DNA of 64,000 nucleotides from positions 26,689 through 90,688 of the forward strand of contig NZ_FNOW01000008.1 in NCBI RefSeq assembly GCF_900107145.1. The letters are read 5' to 3'. Shown piece after piece: positions 9,022 to 18,700 of the stretch (position 1 is its first letter; every line of letters starts with the position of its first letter). Source of the DNA: Allochromatium warmingii. Lineage in GTDB: Bacteria > Pseudomonadota > Gammaproteobacteria > Chromatiales > Chromatiaceae. Made by a program: the position numbers and the translations under genes. Below the pieces are notes generated by a model. That model did not search any database, had not been told where the DNA came from, and saw only the letters and a program-made list of their open reading frames with translations.

Positions 9022-10581
9022 ATGCGACCACGCGCCCAGAACGCCCGGCTCGTTTGGGCCTTAGCCATTGTCACCAGCCTCCTGCTCATGGCCGGTTGCG
9101 CGAGCAACGATCTTGAATCCCGTGATGCAGACGGCGAGCGCCACGCCCAGCGCGATTACGGCGATGCGCGGACATTTCCAGTGCCAACTGAAATTCAAGA
9201 TAACGTCGATTTCTGGCGGCATGTTTATGGAATTTGGAGCCGCGATGAAGTGGCCATTCATGACAATGAACATCTGGGCGTGATTTATGAAGTCACGCGG
9301 ATGCCCGGAATTGTGCAAAGCGGTTATAGCCAATCGCAAAGCGCCTGGATTAAAGAACGCGCCGAATACTATCGCGCACGGCTTGCCAGTTTAGAAGAGC
9401 GCGTGCGCTATAACCAATCGCTGACAGCGCAAGATAAAGATCTGCTCAAAAAATTCAAGCATGTCGATGGCGTCAATGCGCTCTATGGTGCATCAGATCG
9501 CGTGCGTGTACAGCGCGGGGTGCGAGAGAAATTCCGGCGCGGCATGGAAATCAGCGGTCGCTATGACGAGATTTTCCGCGACATCATGCGCCGTCATGGT
9601 GTTCCAGAAGATTTAGCCTTTTTGCCGCATGTTGAATCGTCCTTTCAAACCAATGCCCGTTCTAGCGTTGGTGCAGCCGGCATCTGGCAATTCATGCCGA
9701 CAACGGCGCGGCAATATATGAGCGTCAATGACAAAATTGATGATCGCCTTGATCCTATTTTAGCCGCTGAAGCGGCAGCGCGGTATTTATCTGCCGCATA
9801 TCGCCGTTTAGGAAGTTGGCCGCTGGCAATTACTTCCTATAATCATGGTCAAGGCGGCATGGCGAATGCTAAATCCCAGCATGGCGATCATATTGGGCGC
9901 ATTGTTAAGAATTATAAAGGCGCGACCTTTGGTTTTGATTCGCGCAATTTCTATTCCTCATTTATGGCAGCGCGTGAAGTGGCCAGTCATGCCTCGCGCT
10001 ATTTCCCCGATGGCGTGCGCTATGAACAACCGTGGCGACATGATCGCATCGCTTTAGAGCAGAGTCTGCCCGCTGATTATCTCGCCCAGCATTACGGCAC
10101 CTCAGCGCGGCGGCTCGCGGAATTAAATCTGCATTGGCGTGATTCGGTTATTAACGGCAAGAGCTTATTGCCAGCCGGAACGACGATCTGGTTGCCAGCC
10201 GGCACGACTCGCCGCATTGCCAGCCAGCCACCGCCCTACAGTCGTCCAGTGGCTATTGCGCGGGCTGAACCGCCGCGTGTAGCGGCGACGGCGGTGGCTA
10301 AAGCTGTGCCGACGGCCAAACCTACGACCCCAAAAGCTGAACCTGCTGTGAAAACCGTCAACGCACCCAAAAAAGCGCCGGTGGTGGCGAGTGCTGCGAA
10401 ATCGGACACCACACGGTCAGCTAAACAACCGACGCGCTATCATGTTGTCCAACCGCAAGAGACGCTCTATCGGGTCGCAGTGCAGAACGGCATTTCGGTT
10501 GAGCAACTGCGCAAGCTGAACAAAATGCAGCCCGACGATAACAACATTCGCCCCGGTCAAAAGCTCATCGTTGGTTTGTGA
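9022..10581 (+). CDS. mltD: Membrane-bound lytic murein transglycosylase D
   Basis: The 519-residue protein has a lipoprotein signal ending LLLMAGCASND. A goose-lysozyme-like SLT domain follows, with VPEDLAFLPHVESSFQ placing the catalytic Glu at residue 205 and the GAAGIWQFMPTTARQY motif after it. A degenerate LysM-like segment lies near residues 350-395. A Pro/Ala/Lys-rich linker leads to one clear C-terminal LysM (about residues 472-519, starting YHVVQPQETLYRV). MltD cleaves glycan strands with formation of 1,6-anhydromuramic acid at the outer membrane. The 120 bp upstream contains an AAGGGGAA ribosome site just before the start. Confidence 0.95.
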   Translation: MRPRAQNARLVWALAIVTSLLLMAGCASNDLESRDADGERHAQRDYGDARTFPVPTEIQDNVDFWRHVYGIWSRDEVAIHDNEHLGVIYEVTRMPGIVQSGYSQSQSAWIKERAEYYRARLASLEERVRYNQSLTAQDKDLLKKFKHVDGVNALYGASDRVRVQRGVREKFRRGMEISGRYDEIFRDIMRRHGVPEDLAFLPHVESSFQTNARSSVGAAGIWQFMPTTARQYMSVNDKIDDRLDPILAAEAAARYLSAAYRRLGSWPLAITSYNHGQGGMANAKSQHGDHIGRIVKNYKGATFGFDSRNFYSSFMAAREVASHASRYFPDGVRYEQPWRHDRIALEQSLPADYLAQHYGTSARRLAELNLHWRDSVINGKSLLPAGTTIWLPAGTTRRIASQPPPYSRPVAIARAEPPRVAATAVAKAVPTAKPTTPKAEPAVKTVNAPKKAPVVASAAKSDTTRSAKQPTRYHVVQPQETLYRVAVQNGISVEQLRKLNKMQPDDNNIRPGQKLIVGL

Positions 10582-10685
10582 GCGCCTACCATCCTATTGA
10601 GATGTGCGGTGCATGATGCGCCGCCGCCTCACGTCTGCATCGCAGCTCACACCGCGTCACTCGGCTCCAAATCATTGGCGCAAAT

Positions 10686-10701
10686 TGTGAACTCGATCAC
10701 A
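10686..10701. promoter_or_regulatory. CRP/Vfr-type operator upstream of cpdA
   Basis: The sequence TGTGAACTCGATCACA has both half-sites of the CRP consensus (TGTGA-N6-TCACA) with no mismatch, and the flanks are A/T-rich as in the E. coli consensus. It lies about 200 bp before the cAMP phosphodiesterase gene, in a 316-bp gap after mltD that otherwise holds no gene. Regulation by a CRP/Vfr homologue with cAMP is inferred from the match and the target. Confidence 0.7.
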
Positions 10702-10736
10702 GATTTCGCAGTTGATCGCCGATTTTTTGGCGAAGT

Positions 10737-10752
10737 TGTGAACACGTTCATT
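10737..10752. promoter_or_regulatory. Second, weaker CRP-like site upstream of cpdA
   Basis: The sequence TGTGAACACGTTCATT keeps the left half-site exactly and three of five bases of the right one. Its centre is 51 bp from that of the stronger site, close to five helical turns. It could be an accessory CRP/Vfr contact or chance similarity. Confidence 0.35.
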
Positions 10753-10897
10753 ACATGCGCCACACCGAAGCGGTATACATGGCCGACCTGCACTGAGGCC
10801 AAACATGCCCCATCATCCACAGCTTTTTAGGCGTTCACGGTGCGCTATGCGTCCCACCATTCCGCGCCCGTTTCAGGTCAATGCTGAGGACTCTGCG

Positions 10898-11683
10898 ATG
10901 CCGCTGCGTCTTATCCAACTTTCGGATCTGCATCTGTTCGGCGATCCCAGCGCGACCCTGCTGGGCATCACCACCCGTCAGAGTTTTGAGGCGGTATTGA
11001 GCTTGGCGCTGGCCCAGCCCGATCCCCCGCAGGCGCTGATTTTAAGCGGCGATCTGGTGCAAGATGCCAGCGCGGCTGGATACCGTTATCTGCGCGAGCG
11101 CCTCAAACGCACCGAGATTCCGCACTATTGCATTGCTGGGAATCACGATCTTCCGGCGTTACTGACCGAACACCTGGGTGCGGCGGGATTAGGCGCAGTT
11201 GCACTGCGCCGACTGGCGGGCTGGAACCTGATTTTTCTCGATTCGAGCGCCGCCGAACAGGTCAGCGGCGTTTTGACGCCGACTCAGCTTGAGCAACTCG
11301 CCGCACTCTTAGCCGCTGAAACCGCTCCGGCGCTGATTTGTCTGCATCATCATCCACTCAGTATCGGCAGTACGTGGATGGATCAAATCGGCGTTAGCAA
11401 TGGCGCGGCGCTGCTCGCGTTATGTGAGCGGCATCCGCAAGTCAAGGCGGTGCTGTTTGGGCATGTGCATCAAGCCTTTGCCGAGCAGCGCGGGAGCTGC
11501 TGGTTTCTCGGTGCGCCGGCGACCTGTTTTCAATTCAAACCGCGTAGCGTCAACTTTGCCCTTGACGACCAACCGCCCGGCTACCGTGAACTCACGCTCT
11601 ATCCAGACGGTCAAGTGCGCACGCGCATTGTCCGCTTGAGCGCGTATGCTGAAATCCCGCTGCCGCAGGCCGGTGGATATTGA
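10898..11683 (+). CDS. cpdA: 3',5'-cyclic-AMP phosphodiesterase
   Basis: From the ATG at 10898 the protein is 261 residues and opens MPLRLIQLSDLHLFGDPSAT, the first metallophosphoesterase motif (DxH). GDLVQD, GNHD, LHHHPLSIGS and FGHVHQ follow in the order of class III phosphodiesterases such as CpdA. The upstream in-frame ATGs would add a poorly typical extension; GAGGA lies 8 bases before 10898 and decides the start. The enzyme should hydrolyse cAMP in the cytoplasm. A strong CRP-type site about 200 bp upstream suggests feedback control of the cAMP level, as known for Vfr and cpdA in Pseudomonas aeruginosa. Confidence 0.88.
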   Translation: MPLRLIQLSDLHLFGDPSATLLGITTRQSFEAVLSLALAQPDPPQALILSGDLVQDASAAGYRYLRERLKRTEIPHYCIAGNHDLPALLTEHLGAAGLGAVALRRLAGWNLIFLDSSAAEQVSGVLTPTQLEQLAALLAAETAPALICLHHHPLSIGSTWMDQIGVSNGAALLALCERHPQVKAVLFGHVHQAFAEQRGSCWFLGAPATCFQFKPRSVNFALDDQPPGYRELTLYPDGQVRTRIVRLSAYAEIPLPQAGGY

Positions 11684-12367
<684 letters not shown>

Positions 12368-12394
12368 CATCGGGAACATCGGGCGGCATGGCGC

Positions 12395-12967
12395 TCACTC
12401 CGAGCGCGACGCCCGGCGCTCGGCCAGTGCCTTGCGGCTCCAAATCCAAACATACTGCGCCCCGCTCACCACCACCGTAAACAAACAACCCCAGATTAAA
12501 GCCGTAATCAACTCCTCGGGGAGCGGCAGCCAGCCCGCGTTGAGAATCACCAGCACGACGAGCAAAATTTGCAACGCTGTGTTGATCTTGCTCATCAAAA
12601 TCGGCGCGGCCTCAACCTCAGCGATGCGATAGTTATAGAGCAACGCGCCGCTGACGATTAACAGATCGCGGAAAATCACCGCCAGCGCCAGCCATAATGG
12701 GATGAGATCGTGTGCGCCCAACACCAAAAAACAGCACACCAGCAGCGTTTTATCGGCCAGCGGATCGAGCAGACCGCCGAGGCGACTTTGCCAGCCGTAA
12801 TGCTTGGCTAAAAAGCCATCGAGACCATCGGAAATCCCCGCCGCTGCAAACAGCACCAACGCCCAGCCAAATTCATGCACCACCAGCAGATAGACCACCG
12901 GAATGACGGCAATCAATCGCAAGATGCTGATAATATTCGGAATATCACTGGGTTTAAGGACGCTCAT
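12395..12967 (-). CDS. pgsA: CDP-alcohol phosphatidyltransferase (phosphatidylglycerophosphate synthase-like)
   Basis: The 190-residue membrane protein carries the CDP-alcohol phosphotransferase signature spread over SDGLDGFLAKHYGW and RLGGLLDPLADKTLL (DG-x2-A pattern followed by G-x3-D-x3-D). Several hydrophobic helices follow. The best match is PgsA, which condenses CDP-diacylglycerol with glycerol-3-phosphate in the inner membrane. The Arg of the usual DGxxAR is Lys here. A related cardiolipin or other CDP-alcohol enzyme cannot be ruled out. Confidence 0.8.
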   Translation of the reverse strand: MSVLKPSDIPNIISILRLIAVIPVVYLLVVHEFGWALVLFAAAGISDGLDGFLAKHYGWQSRLGGLLDPLADKTLLVCCFLVLGAHDLIPLWLALAVIFRDLLIVSGALLYNYRIAEVEAAPILMSKINTALQILLVVLVILNAGWLPLPEELITALIWGCLFTVVVSGAQYVWIWSRKALAERRASRSE

Positions 12968-13089
12968 CGACCAATTTCAGCTACTTTTATTGCAGGATGT
13001 GCGTAACGCTAACACAACAGTGCCGTCATACTGGGGCTGTATTGAGTAATTCGGTTATTTCACCTAACTGTTTCGCAGCCCCAAAACGC

Positions 13090-13125
13090 AAACGGCACCG
13101 ATAGCTTGTGCTATCAGTGCCGTTT
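13090..13125 (-). terminator. Intrinsic terminator after pucBA
   Basis: A long hairpin pairs AAACGGCAC and CGATAGC with GCTATC and GTGCCGTTT around a 4-base loop, with one mismatch. On the minus strand it is followed by a T-rich stretch. It lies about 60 bp downstream of the pucA stop and would end the antenna transcript. Confidence 0.75.
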
Positions 13126-13184
13126 TGACCTGCTCTCGACCGGCCGCTCGCCGGGGCGATGGGAACCGTCGAGACGCGGGCGTC

Positions 13185-13343
13185 TTATTGCCAGCCGAGA
13201 CCGACTGCGAAGACAACCGCGTGGACGGCGATAGCCAGCACCAGCAGTGCATAGAAAATGGGCATCAGCCAAGTTGACGGATTGACAACCAGCCAGATCT
13301 TCCAATCGTCTTCAGGATTACGCGGCTTTGCGACGTTGCTCAT
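13185..13343 (-). CDS. pucA: Light-harvesting LH2-type antenna protein, alpha subunit
   Basis: This 52-residue protein begins [20 protein letters not shown] and has a single membrane helix (about residues 24-47) with the bacteriochlorophyll-ligand histidine in [10 protein letters not shown] (His41). The cytoplasmic [11 protein letters not shown] segment is characteristic of Chromatiaceae LH2 alpha chains. It is preceded by AGAGG 8 bases before the ATG and lies 36 bp after pucB on the same strand. It should pair with the beta subunit to form the peripheral antenna ring in intracytoplasmic membranes. Confidence 0.93.
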   Translation of the reverse strand: MSNVAKPRNPEDDWKIWLVVNPSTWLMPIFYALLVLAIAVHAVVFAVGLGWQ

Positions 13344-13379
13344 TGCATTGACCTCTGTACAGAAGGTTATAAGACTGGT

Positions 13380-13625
13380 TTACCACCAAGGATTGGCGGC
13401 AATCACGAACAGGTGAGCCAGAGCGGCCAGACCGACGAATGCGGTGTAGGTCACTTTGAACTGCTCGTGGAATTCTTTGGCTTGCTGTTCGGTCAGACCG
13501 GAAAGACTGGACATGGACTGAGTCTCCATTGTGGGTTTGGCGCTGCTGTTAGAGCTGCTGTTGCTGGTGCCGACAACTTTGGCCGGGTTAGCGACTGGGG
13601 CAGCCGGTTTTTTTTGTTCAGCCAC
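13380..13625 (-). CDS. pucB: Light-harvesting LH2-type antenna protein, beta subunit
   Basis: The C-terminal 44 residues start SLSGLTEQQAKEFHEQFKVT and continue to ALAHLFVIAANPWW, a textbook LH2 beta chain with the bacteriochlorophyll-ligand His in the single helix and a second His in EFHEQF. The frame is open 37 codons further upstream to a GTG at 13625. That extension is low in complexity (Ala, Pro, then an SNSSSNSS run). The GTG has GGAG about 11 bases upstream. An internal ATG at 13514 has GGAGA exactly 8 bases upstream and would give the normal short protein, so the true start is uncertain. pucA follows. Confidence 0.9.
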   Translation of the reverse strand: MAEQKKPAAPVANPAKVVGTSNSSSNSSAKPTMETQSMSSLSGLTEQQAKEFHEQFKVTYTAFVGLAALAHLFVIAANPWW

Positions 13626-13739
13626 TGCGTTGATAACTCCGAAAGAAATACTTTTATGTCTGCTAATGCTTGTTTATCAGCACGCTGTTCACACGCATCA
13701 GCGTGTGCACATGGCTCAAGGATTCCGCTGTACGACAGG

Positions 13740-13757
13740 TGTCATCTTAGCTTGACA
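13740..13757. promoter_or_regulatory. PpsR/CrtJ-type operator of pucBA
   Basis: TGTCATCTTAGCTTGACA is a palindrome with TGTCA and TGACA arms around 8 bases. It fits TGT-N12-ACA, the site recognised by the PpsR/CrtJ redox- and light-dependent repressor of photosynthesis genes. It overlaps the spacer and the -10 element of the puc promoter, where a repressor would block polymerase. An adjoining TGACA-N8-TGTCA (13753-13770) adds a second symmetrical element over the -35 box. Confidence 0.7.
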
Positions 13758-13771
13758 CCATCTAATGTCAA
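13744..13771 (-). promoter_or_regulatory. Sigma-70-type promoter of pucBA
   Basis: On the minus strand TTGACA (13771-13766) is followed after 16 bp by TAAGAT (13749-13744). The -35 is perfect and the -10 keeps four of six consensus bases. Transcription would begin near 13737, about 110 bases before the GTG start of pucB. The promoter sits directly after the queE stop. Confidence 0.65.
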
Positions 13772-13788
13772 TAGAAATTTACAAAAAT

Positions 13789-14436
13789 TCAGCGAATCCC
13801 CAACAGCTTGTGTGTTTGCAGGCTCAAGCGCCAGCGCGGATGCGCGAGACAATAGTCAAGCGCAAGTTGGGTGTGCGCCGCGTGTTGTGGTCCGTCGCAG
13901 GGTTGCAGCCAAAACTGCCGAAAATCTAGCGCGGCGAATGATGTCGGATCGAGTCCAGCTTGCGGATAAACCAGCTTGAGTTCATCGCCCGCTGTCACGC
14001 GCAGCGGCGCACCCGCTTTGGGGCTGACGCAGATCCAATCAAGCTGCAAATCAGACCGAATCGGGCGGGTGCCGTTGGTCTCGACCGCGACCGTGAAGCC
14101 GTGCCGATGCAGCGCGTCAATCAGCGGCGCATCGAGTTGTAGCAGCGGCTCGCCGCCGGTACAGACAACATAAGGTTGACCGCTGGTATCGGCTCCAGCC
14201 GTCCACAGTGCCCAGAGTCGGTCTGCTAGGGCGGCGGCGCTGGCATAGCGTCCACCATCGCTGCCATCAGTGCCGCGAAAATCGGTATCGCAGAATGGAC
14301 ACCGTGCGCGGGCACGATCCTGTTCACGACCTGACCAAAGGTTGCAGCCGCTGAAGCGACAAAACACCGCTGCCCGACCGCTCTGTGCACCTTCACCTTG
14401 CAGGCTGTAAAAGCATTCTTTGATCCAATAGGCCAT
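13789..14436 (-). CDS. queE: 7-carboxy-7-deazaguanine synthase
   Basis: From the ATG at 14436 the protein is 215 residues and opens MAYWIKECFYSLQGEG. The radical-SAM cysteines are in CRFSGCNLWSGRE and CPFCDTDF, the extended CxnCxxC arrangement of the E. coli-like QueE group. VCTGGEPLLQLD and VAVETNGT follow. The enzyme contracts carboxy-tetrahydropterin to CDG in the queuosine/preQ0 pathway. Upstream in-frame codons run into the queD-like gene and are unlikely to be used; an ATG at 14457 is an alternative. It follows queC and the queD-like gene in one minus-strand operon. Confidence 0.92.
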   Translation of the reverse strand: MAYWIKECFYSLQGEGAQSGRAAVFCRFSGCNLWSGREQDRARARCPFCDTDFRGTDGSDGGRYASAAALADRLWALWTAGADTSGQPYVVCTGGEPLLQLDAPLIDALHRHGFTVAVETNGTRPIRSDLQLDWICVSPKAGAPLRVTAGDELKLVYPQAGLDPTSFAALDFRQFWLQPCDGPQHAAHTQLALDYCLAHPRWRLSLQTHKLLGIR

Positions 14437-14477
14437 AGCGCGTCTATCTGCTTGCATGTAGGTGTAGGCGCTGGCGC

Positions 14478-15572
14478 TCAGGTCGGCAGCGCCGGGCCGA
14501 GTTCCCCCCAACACAGTGCGGCCCCACAGCCGGGGGTTGGGTGTAGGTCGATGCGATCCAGCTCGGGCAGTTCGGCGCCGATGCGCTCGCGGATCCAACG
14601 GGTTAGACTCGCGGGATCGGCGCTGGTGAGTCCGTCGAGCGCGTCGAGCGGATGATGATCGAGCCGTTTGTAGAGCGGTTGGAACAGCCGTTTGACATCG
14701 CCGTAATCGACTGTCCAGCCGAGCACCTGATCGAGCGGCGCAGTCAGATGCAGGCGCAATAAATAGCTGTGACCATGCAGCCGCCGCCGCGTATCACCCT
14801 CGGGCGCGTGCGCCAATCGCAGTGCGGCCTCGAAGTGTTGCTCTTTCCAGATGCGATAGTGCTGGCCGTCGAAATGACAACCGGCTGTCGCCGTCTCGTA
14901 CACGGTCACCCAAGACAGCGCCGCCAGTTCAGGTTTTAATCGCGTCCAAATCCATCGCGCCAGCAGTTCGCTGGTCGGATTCTCCAATCCGGCGATGTCA
15001 TTCAAGCAGATCTGATGCAATGCCTCATGCAGCGGTGCCCAGAGCGCGGCGAGGCGGTCGCAATCAAGGCCCATATCCTGCCCAGCGACATCCTGATTGG
15101 CATGGACAATAACCTCAAACCCGTGACCGTGCATCCGCCCGCAGGGATGTCCAGCAGGGACATTCGGCAGGCGATGCGCGGATTCAAAGCGAAAGCGCCG
15201 CCAGAGATGAATCTGCTCTTGACCATCCAGATCTGCGCCCTGATCGCGGGTGCTCTGAATGCCGATGGAGGCAATGCCGGGCACGGCAAGCCGCTCGCGT
15301 ACCCAGCGGGCGAGGTTTTCATCCGTCGGGATCGGCAACAGCGTGTTGAGGTCTTGATAATCCAGCGGCGCGATGCACGCGGCGAGCGCCTCGCGGAGCG
15401 CGTCGGTTTCAGCGCCGGCAAAGCTGGCCCAGTCAGCGGGCAGTGCGGCCCGGACTCGCGCCACAAAGCCGTGTCCATGTCGCCGCCGACCGCGATGGCC
15501 GTCGGGCAGACTGGCGACCTGACGCGCTGCTTCAAAGGGAACAGCGGCGAGATAAAATAAGTGCGTATTCAT
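14478..15572 (-). CDS. QueD-like 6-pyruvoyl-tetrahydropterin synthase family protein with three tandem domains
   Basis: The protein is about 364 residues, roughly three times the usual QueD length, and contains three successive PTPS-like units. Unit 1 has HGHGF but an Arg where the first zinc His should be (FEAARQV). Unit 2 has FESAHRL, CGRMHGHGF and NPTSELLARW and keeps the zinc and catalytic residues. Unit 3 has LHGHSY and LDHHPLDAL but lacks the Cys. Unit 2 is therefore the likely catalytic one, making carboxy-tetrahydropterin for queuosine. A GTG at 15587, overlapping the queC stop, would add five residues; no strong ribosome site separates the two. It lies between queC and queE. Confidence 0.87.
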   Translation of the reverse strand: MNTHLFYLAAVPFEAARQVASLPDGHRGRRRHGHGFVARVRAALPADWASFAGAETDALREALAACIAPLDYQDLNTLLPIPTDENLARWVRERLAVPGIASIGIQSTRDQGADLDGQEQIHLWRRFRFESAHRLPNVPAGHPCGRMHGHGFEVIVHANQDVAGQDMGLDCDRLAALWAPLHEALHQICLNDIAGLENPTSELLARWIWTRLKPELAALSWVTVYETATAGCHFDGQHYRIWKEQHFEAALRLAHAPEGDTRRRLHGHSYLLRLHLTAPLDQVLGWTVDYGDVKRLFQPLYKRLDHHPLDALDGLTSADPASLTRWIRERIGAELPELDRIDLHPTPGCGAALCWGELGPALPT

Positions 15573-15583
15573 GATGTTAGCTA

Positions 15584-16291
15584 TCACAGATCGGTTTCAT
15601 ATCGCGCCAGCAGCGGATCGACGACCCCCGCTTCAGCGAAACCTTTAGCCCGCAGTTGACACGAATCGCACGCGCCGCACGGCTGACCGATGGGGCCAGG
15701 GTCATAGCAACTGCTGGTGAGCGCATAATCGACGCCGAGTGCCAGCCCGTTGCGGATGATTTCGGCCTTGCTCATCTCGATCAATGGGGCATGAATCCGA
15801 TAACGCTGCCGTCCTTCAACACCGGCAGCAGTGGCGAGATTGGCCAGCGTCTCAAACGCGGCGATATAGTCCGGGCGACAGTCAGGATACCCGGAATAAT
15901 CGAGCGCATTGACCCCAATGAACAGATCGGCGGCATCCAGCACTTCCGCCCACGCCAGCGCAAAAGACAAAAAAACGGTATTCCGCGCCGGAACATAGGT
16001 AATCGGAATCGCTGCTGACGCGGTGGAAAGCTCGGATAACTCGCGCCCTTTTGGTACCGCAAGCTCGGCGGTCAGCGCCGAACCACCGAACCGCCGCAGA
16101 TCGATCTCGGCAATCACATGCTCGGCCACGCCCAGCGCGGCAGCGACGCGAGCGGCGGCCTCTAGTTCGACCGCGTGCCGCTGACCATAGCGAAACGATA
16201 GCGCATAGGGTGTAAATCCCTGAGCACGAGCGAGGGCGAGCACGGTAGTCGAATCCAGCCCGCCGCTTAACAGCACCACTGCTGGCTTCAT
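15584..16291 (-). CDS. queC: 7-cyano-7-deazaguanine synthase
   Basis: From the ATG at 16291 the protein is 235 residues and opens [20 protein letters not shown], with the SGGLDST PP-loop of ATP-pyrophosphatases. The C-terminal zinc site is SSCYDPGP followed by [14 protein letters not shown]. It converts CDG to preQ0 with ATP and ammonia. GGGGG lies about 8 bases before this ATG; the longer frame to 16381 lacks family similarity. It is the first gene of queC-queD-queE and is divergent from the cytochrome b561-like gene. Confidence 0.94.
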   Translation of the reverse strand: MKPAVVLLSGGLDSTTVLALARAQGFTPYALSFRYGQRHAVELEAAARVAAALGVAEHVIAEIDLRRFGGSALTAELAVPKGRELSELSTASAAIPITYVPARNTVFLSFALAWAEVLDAADLFIGVNALDYSGYPDCRPDYIAAFETLANLATAAGVEGRQRYRIHAPLIEMSKAEIIRNGLALGVDYALTSSCYDPGPIGQPCGACDSCQLRAKGFAEAGVVDPLLARYETDL

Positions 16292-16386
16292 TGTTCTACC
16301 CCCGACACAGATAGCAACGTAGCGTTCCGTGATGGATTCGGCGACACTGTGGCGACTGCTCTCTTTTTCGTACTGGTACAAGACTG

Positions 16387-17085
16387 ATGCAGGAACATCG
16401 AATCACACTCTGGGATCTGCCGACTCGTTTGGTTCATTGGTTGCTGGTGGTGCTGGTGGCGCTGGCATTTCTTACCGGCTTGACCGGCGGCGCGTGGATC
16501 GACTGGCATGGCTGGATCGGATTGGCCATTTTGGGGCTGCTCGTATTTCGTCTCGTCTGGGGCGTCGTCGGTTCGACCTATGCACGCTTTAGTCAATTTG
16601 TGCGCGGCCCACAGACGATTCTGAGCTATCTGCGCGGACGCTGGCACGGCATGGGGCATAATCCGCTCGGCGCACTGTCGGTGCTGGCGCTCTTGGGGTT
16701 GCTGCTGTTGCAAAGCCTGAGCGGACTGTTTGCGACCGATGATATTGCGTTTGCCGGGCCGCTCAAATCATGGGTCTCCAGTGAGACCAGCCTGTGGCTC
16801 AGTGGGCTGCATCGCCAGGCAATCTGGCTGCTTGGCGGCATGATCGTCCTGCATGTGTTGGCGACCCTGTTTTATACCTGGGTGCGCCGTGACAATCTGC
16901 TCCGCCCGATGCTCGTCGGCTACAAGCTCACCCGCGAGCCACTGGCCTATTCAGCGCGTGGCGGCGGGCCGCTGGCGCTGTTGCTGGCGTTGGTCATCGC
17001 TGCCGGAGCGGTCTGGATCGCGCAGGGCGGATTGCTACCACCCCCTCCACCGCCCCCGCCTGCCGAGAGCGTGCCGGATTGGTGA
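16387..17085 (+). CDS. Cytochrome b561-family membrane protein
   Basis: The 232-residue protein has an N-terminal [20 protein letters not shown] segment and four predicted helices with His residues in [25 protein letters not shown] and [11 protein letters not shown]. This is the pattern of the Ni/Fe-hydrogenase b-type cytochrome and cytochrome b561 group, which carries two haems b and passes electrons between soluble partners and quinone. It ends with a fifth hydrophobic stretch and a run of eight prolines. No partner gene is adjacent, so the electron donor is unknown. Confidence 0.87.
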   Translation: MQEHRITLWDLPTRLVHWLLVVLVALAFLTGLTGGAWIDWHGWIGLAILGLLVFRLVWGVVGSTYARFSQFVRGPQTILSYLRGRWHGMGHNPLGALSVLALLGLLLLQSLSGLFATDDIAFAGPLKSWVSSETSLWLSGLHRQAIWLLGGMIVLHVLATLFYTWVRRDNLLRPMLVGYKLTREPLAYSARGGGPLALLLALVIAAGAVWIAQGGLLPPPPPPPPAESVPDW

Positions 17086-18038
<953 letters not shown>

Positions 18039-18061
18039 GCAGATTCGCGCTCAGGATCAAA

Positions 18062-18093
18062 GGTCACGAAGCTGGAGCTTCGTGACCAAAAAA
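18062..18093 (-). repeat. REP-like palindrome, copy 1
   Basis: A 12-bp perfect stem (GGTCACGAAGCT paired with AGCTTCGTGACC) encloses GG at 18062-18087 and is followed by six A. Read on the minus strand, six T precede the hairpin, as in the other two copies at 34087 and 63310. It lies between the convergent ends of adk and the gene at 18105, and may act as a bidirectional terminator or a transcript-end stabiliser. Confidence 0.8.
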
Positions 18094-18104
18094 GCCAGAA
18101 GCCG

Positions 18105-18572
18105 TCAGCCGCCACTCCGCCGCCGACTCGAACGCAGGGTCGGCAATTCCGACGCACGCTGACGCGGTGCGGGTGCGTGCCGGAAAAACTCCAGTGCCCC
18201 GACAATCAAGCACGTCAGCGACACCCCAAGCGCCAGCGCCGAATATACCGCCATGTGCAACATTCCCGCCTGCACCTGCGGCCAATTATTCAGCCGCACC
18301 CGCACCATCTCCGGCGTCACAAAATACGCCAGCCCTTCCGCACCGAGCGCCGTAAGCGAGTTGCGCGTCAAGTGATTGGCGAGCGGCTCATTGTCGAGCA
18401 GAATCTGAAACTGATTGCTCGTTTGCTCCAATGGCAGCGCCAGTTGCTGCGGCGTCCACCAAATCTGCGTCTCGCCCCAGATGGCGCGACCATAGTCGAT
18501 ACCAAACTGTGTTCCAGCAATCGGGGTGCCGACCAACCCGATAATCAACAGTAAATTCATCTTGCGTTTCAT
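18105..18572 (-). CDS. Uncharacterised membrane protein
   Basis: The 155-residue product is not recognised. It has an N-terminal hydrophobic segment (NLLLIIGLVGTPIAGTQFG) that could be a signal anchor, a middle soluble part of about 80 residues, and a second helix (about residues 105-130) before a basic, Arg-rich tail. The middle part would therefore face the periplasm. It is convergent with adk and divergent from the PfkB kinase gene. Other frames in this region are weaker. Confidence 0.6.
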   Translation of the reverse strand: MKRKMNLLLIIGLVGTPIAGTQFGIDYGRAIWGETQIWWTPQQLALPLEQTSNQFQILLDNEPLANHLTRNSLTALGAEGLAYFVTPEMVRVRLNNWPQVQAGMLHMAVYSALALGVSLTCLIVGALEFFRHAPAPRQRASELPTLRSSRRRSGG

Positions 18573-18700
18573 CAGTCTTGCGCCACACGCCGCTCCACAT
18601 CAAACCGTCAACCAGTCAAACACCGCCAGACCCCCAGCGGCGCGATTACTTCAGGATTCGGTACAATAGTCCACTTTTTTGCTTACGCATGGAACCATCA

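Noticed and set aside
10597..10830. A 77-codon frame in the gap between mltD and cpdA
   Set aside because: It covers the CRP-like sites and has no ribosome site or recognisable domain.
13413..13979. A 188-codon plus-strand frame through pucB and its promoter
   Set aside because: It is antisense to a clear LH2 beta gene and ends inside queE.
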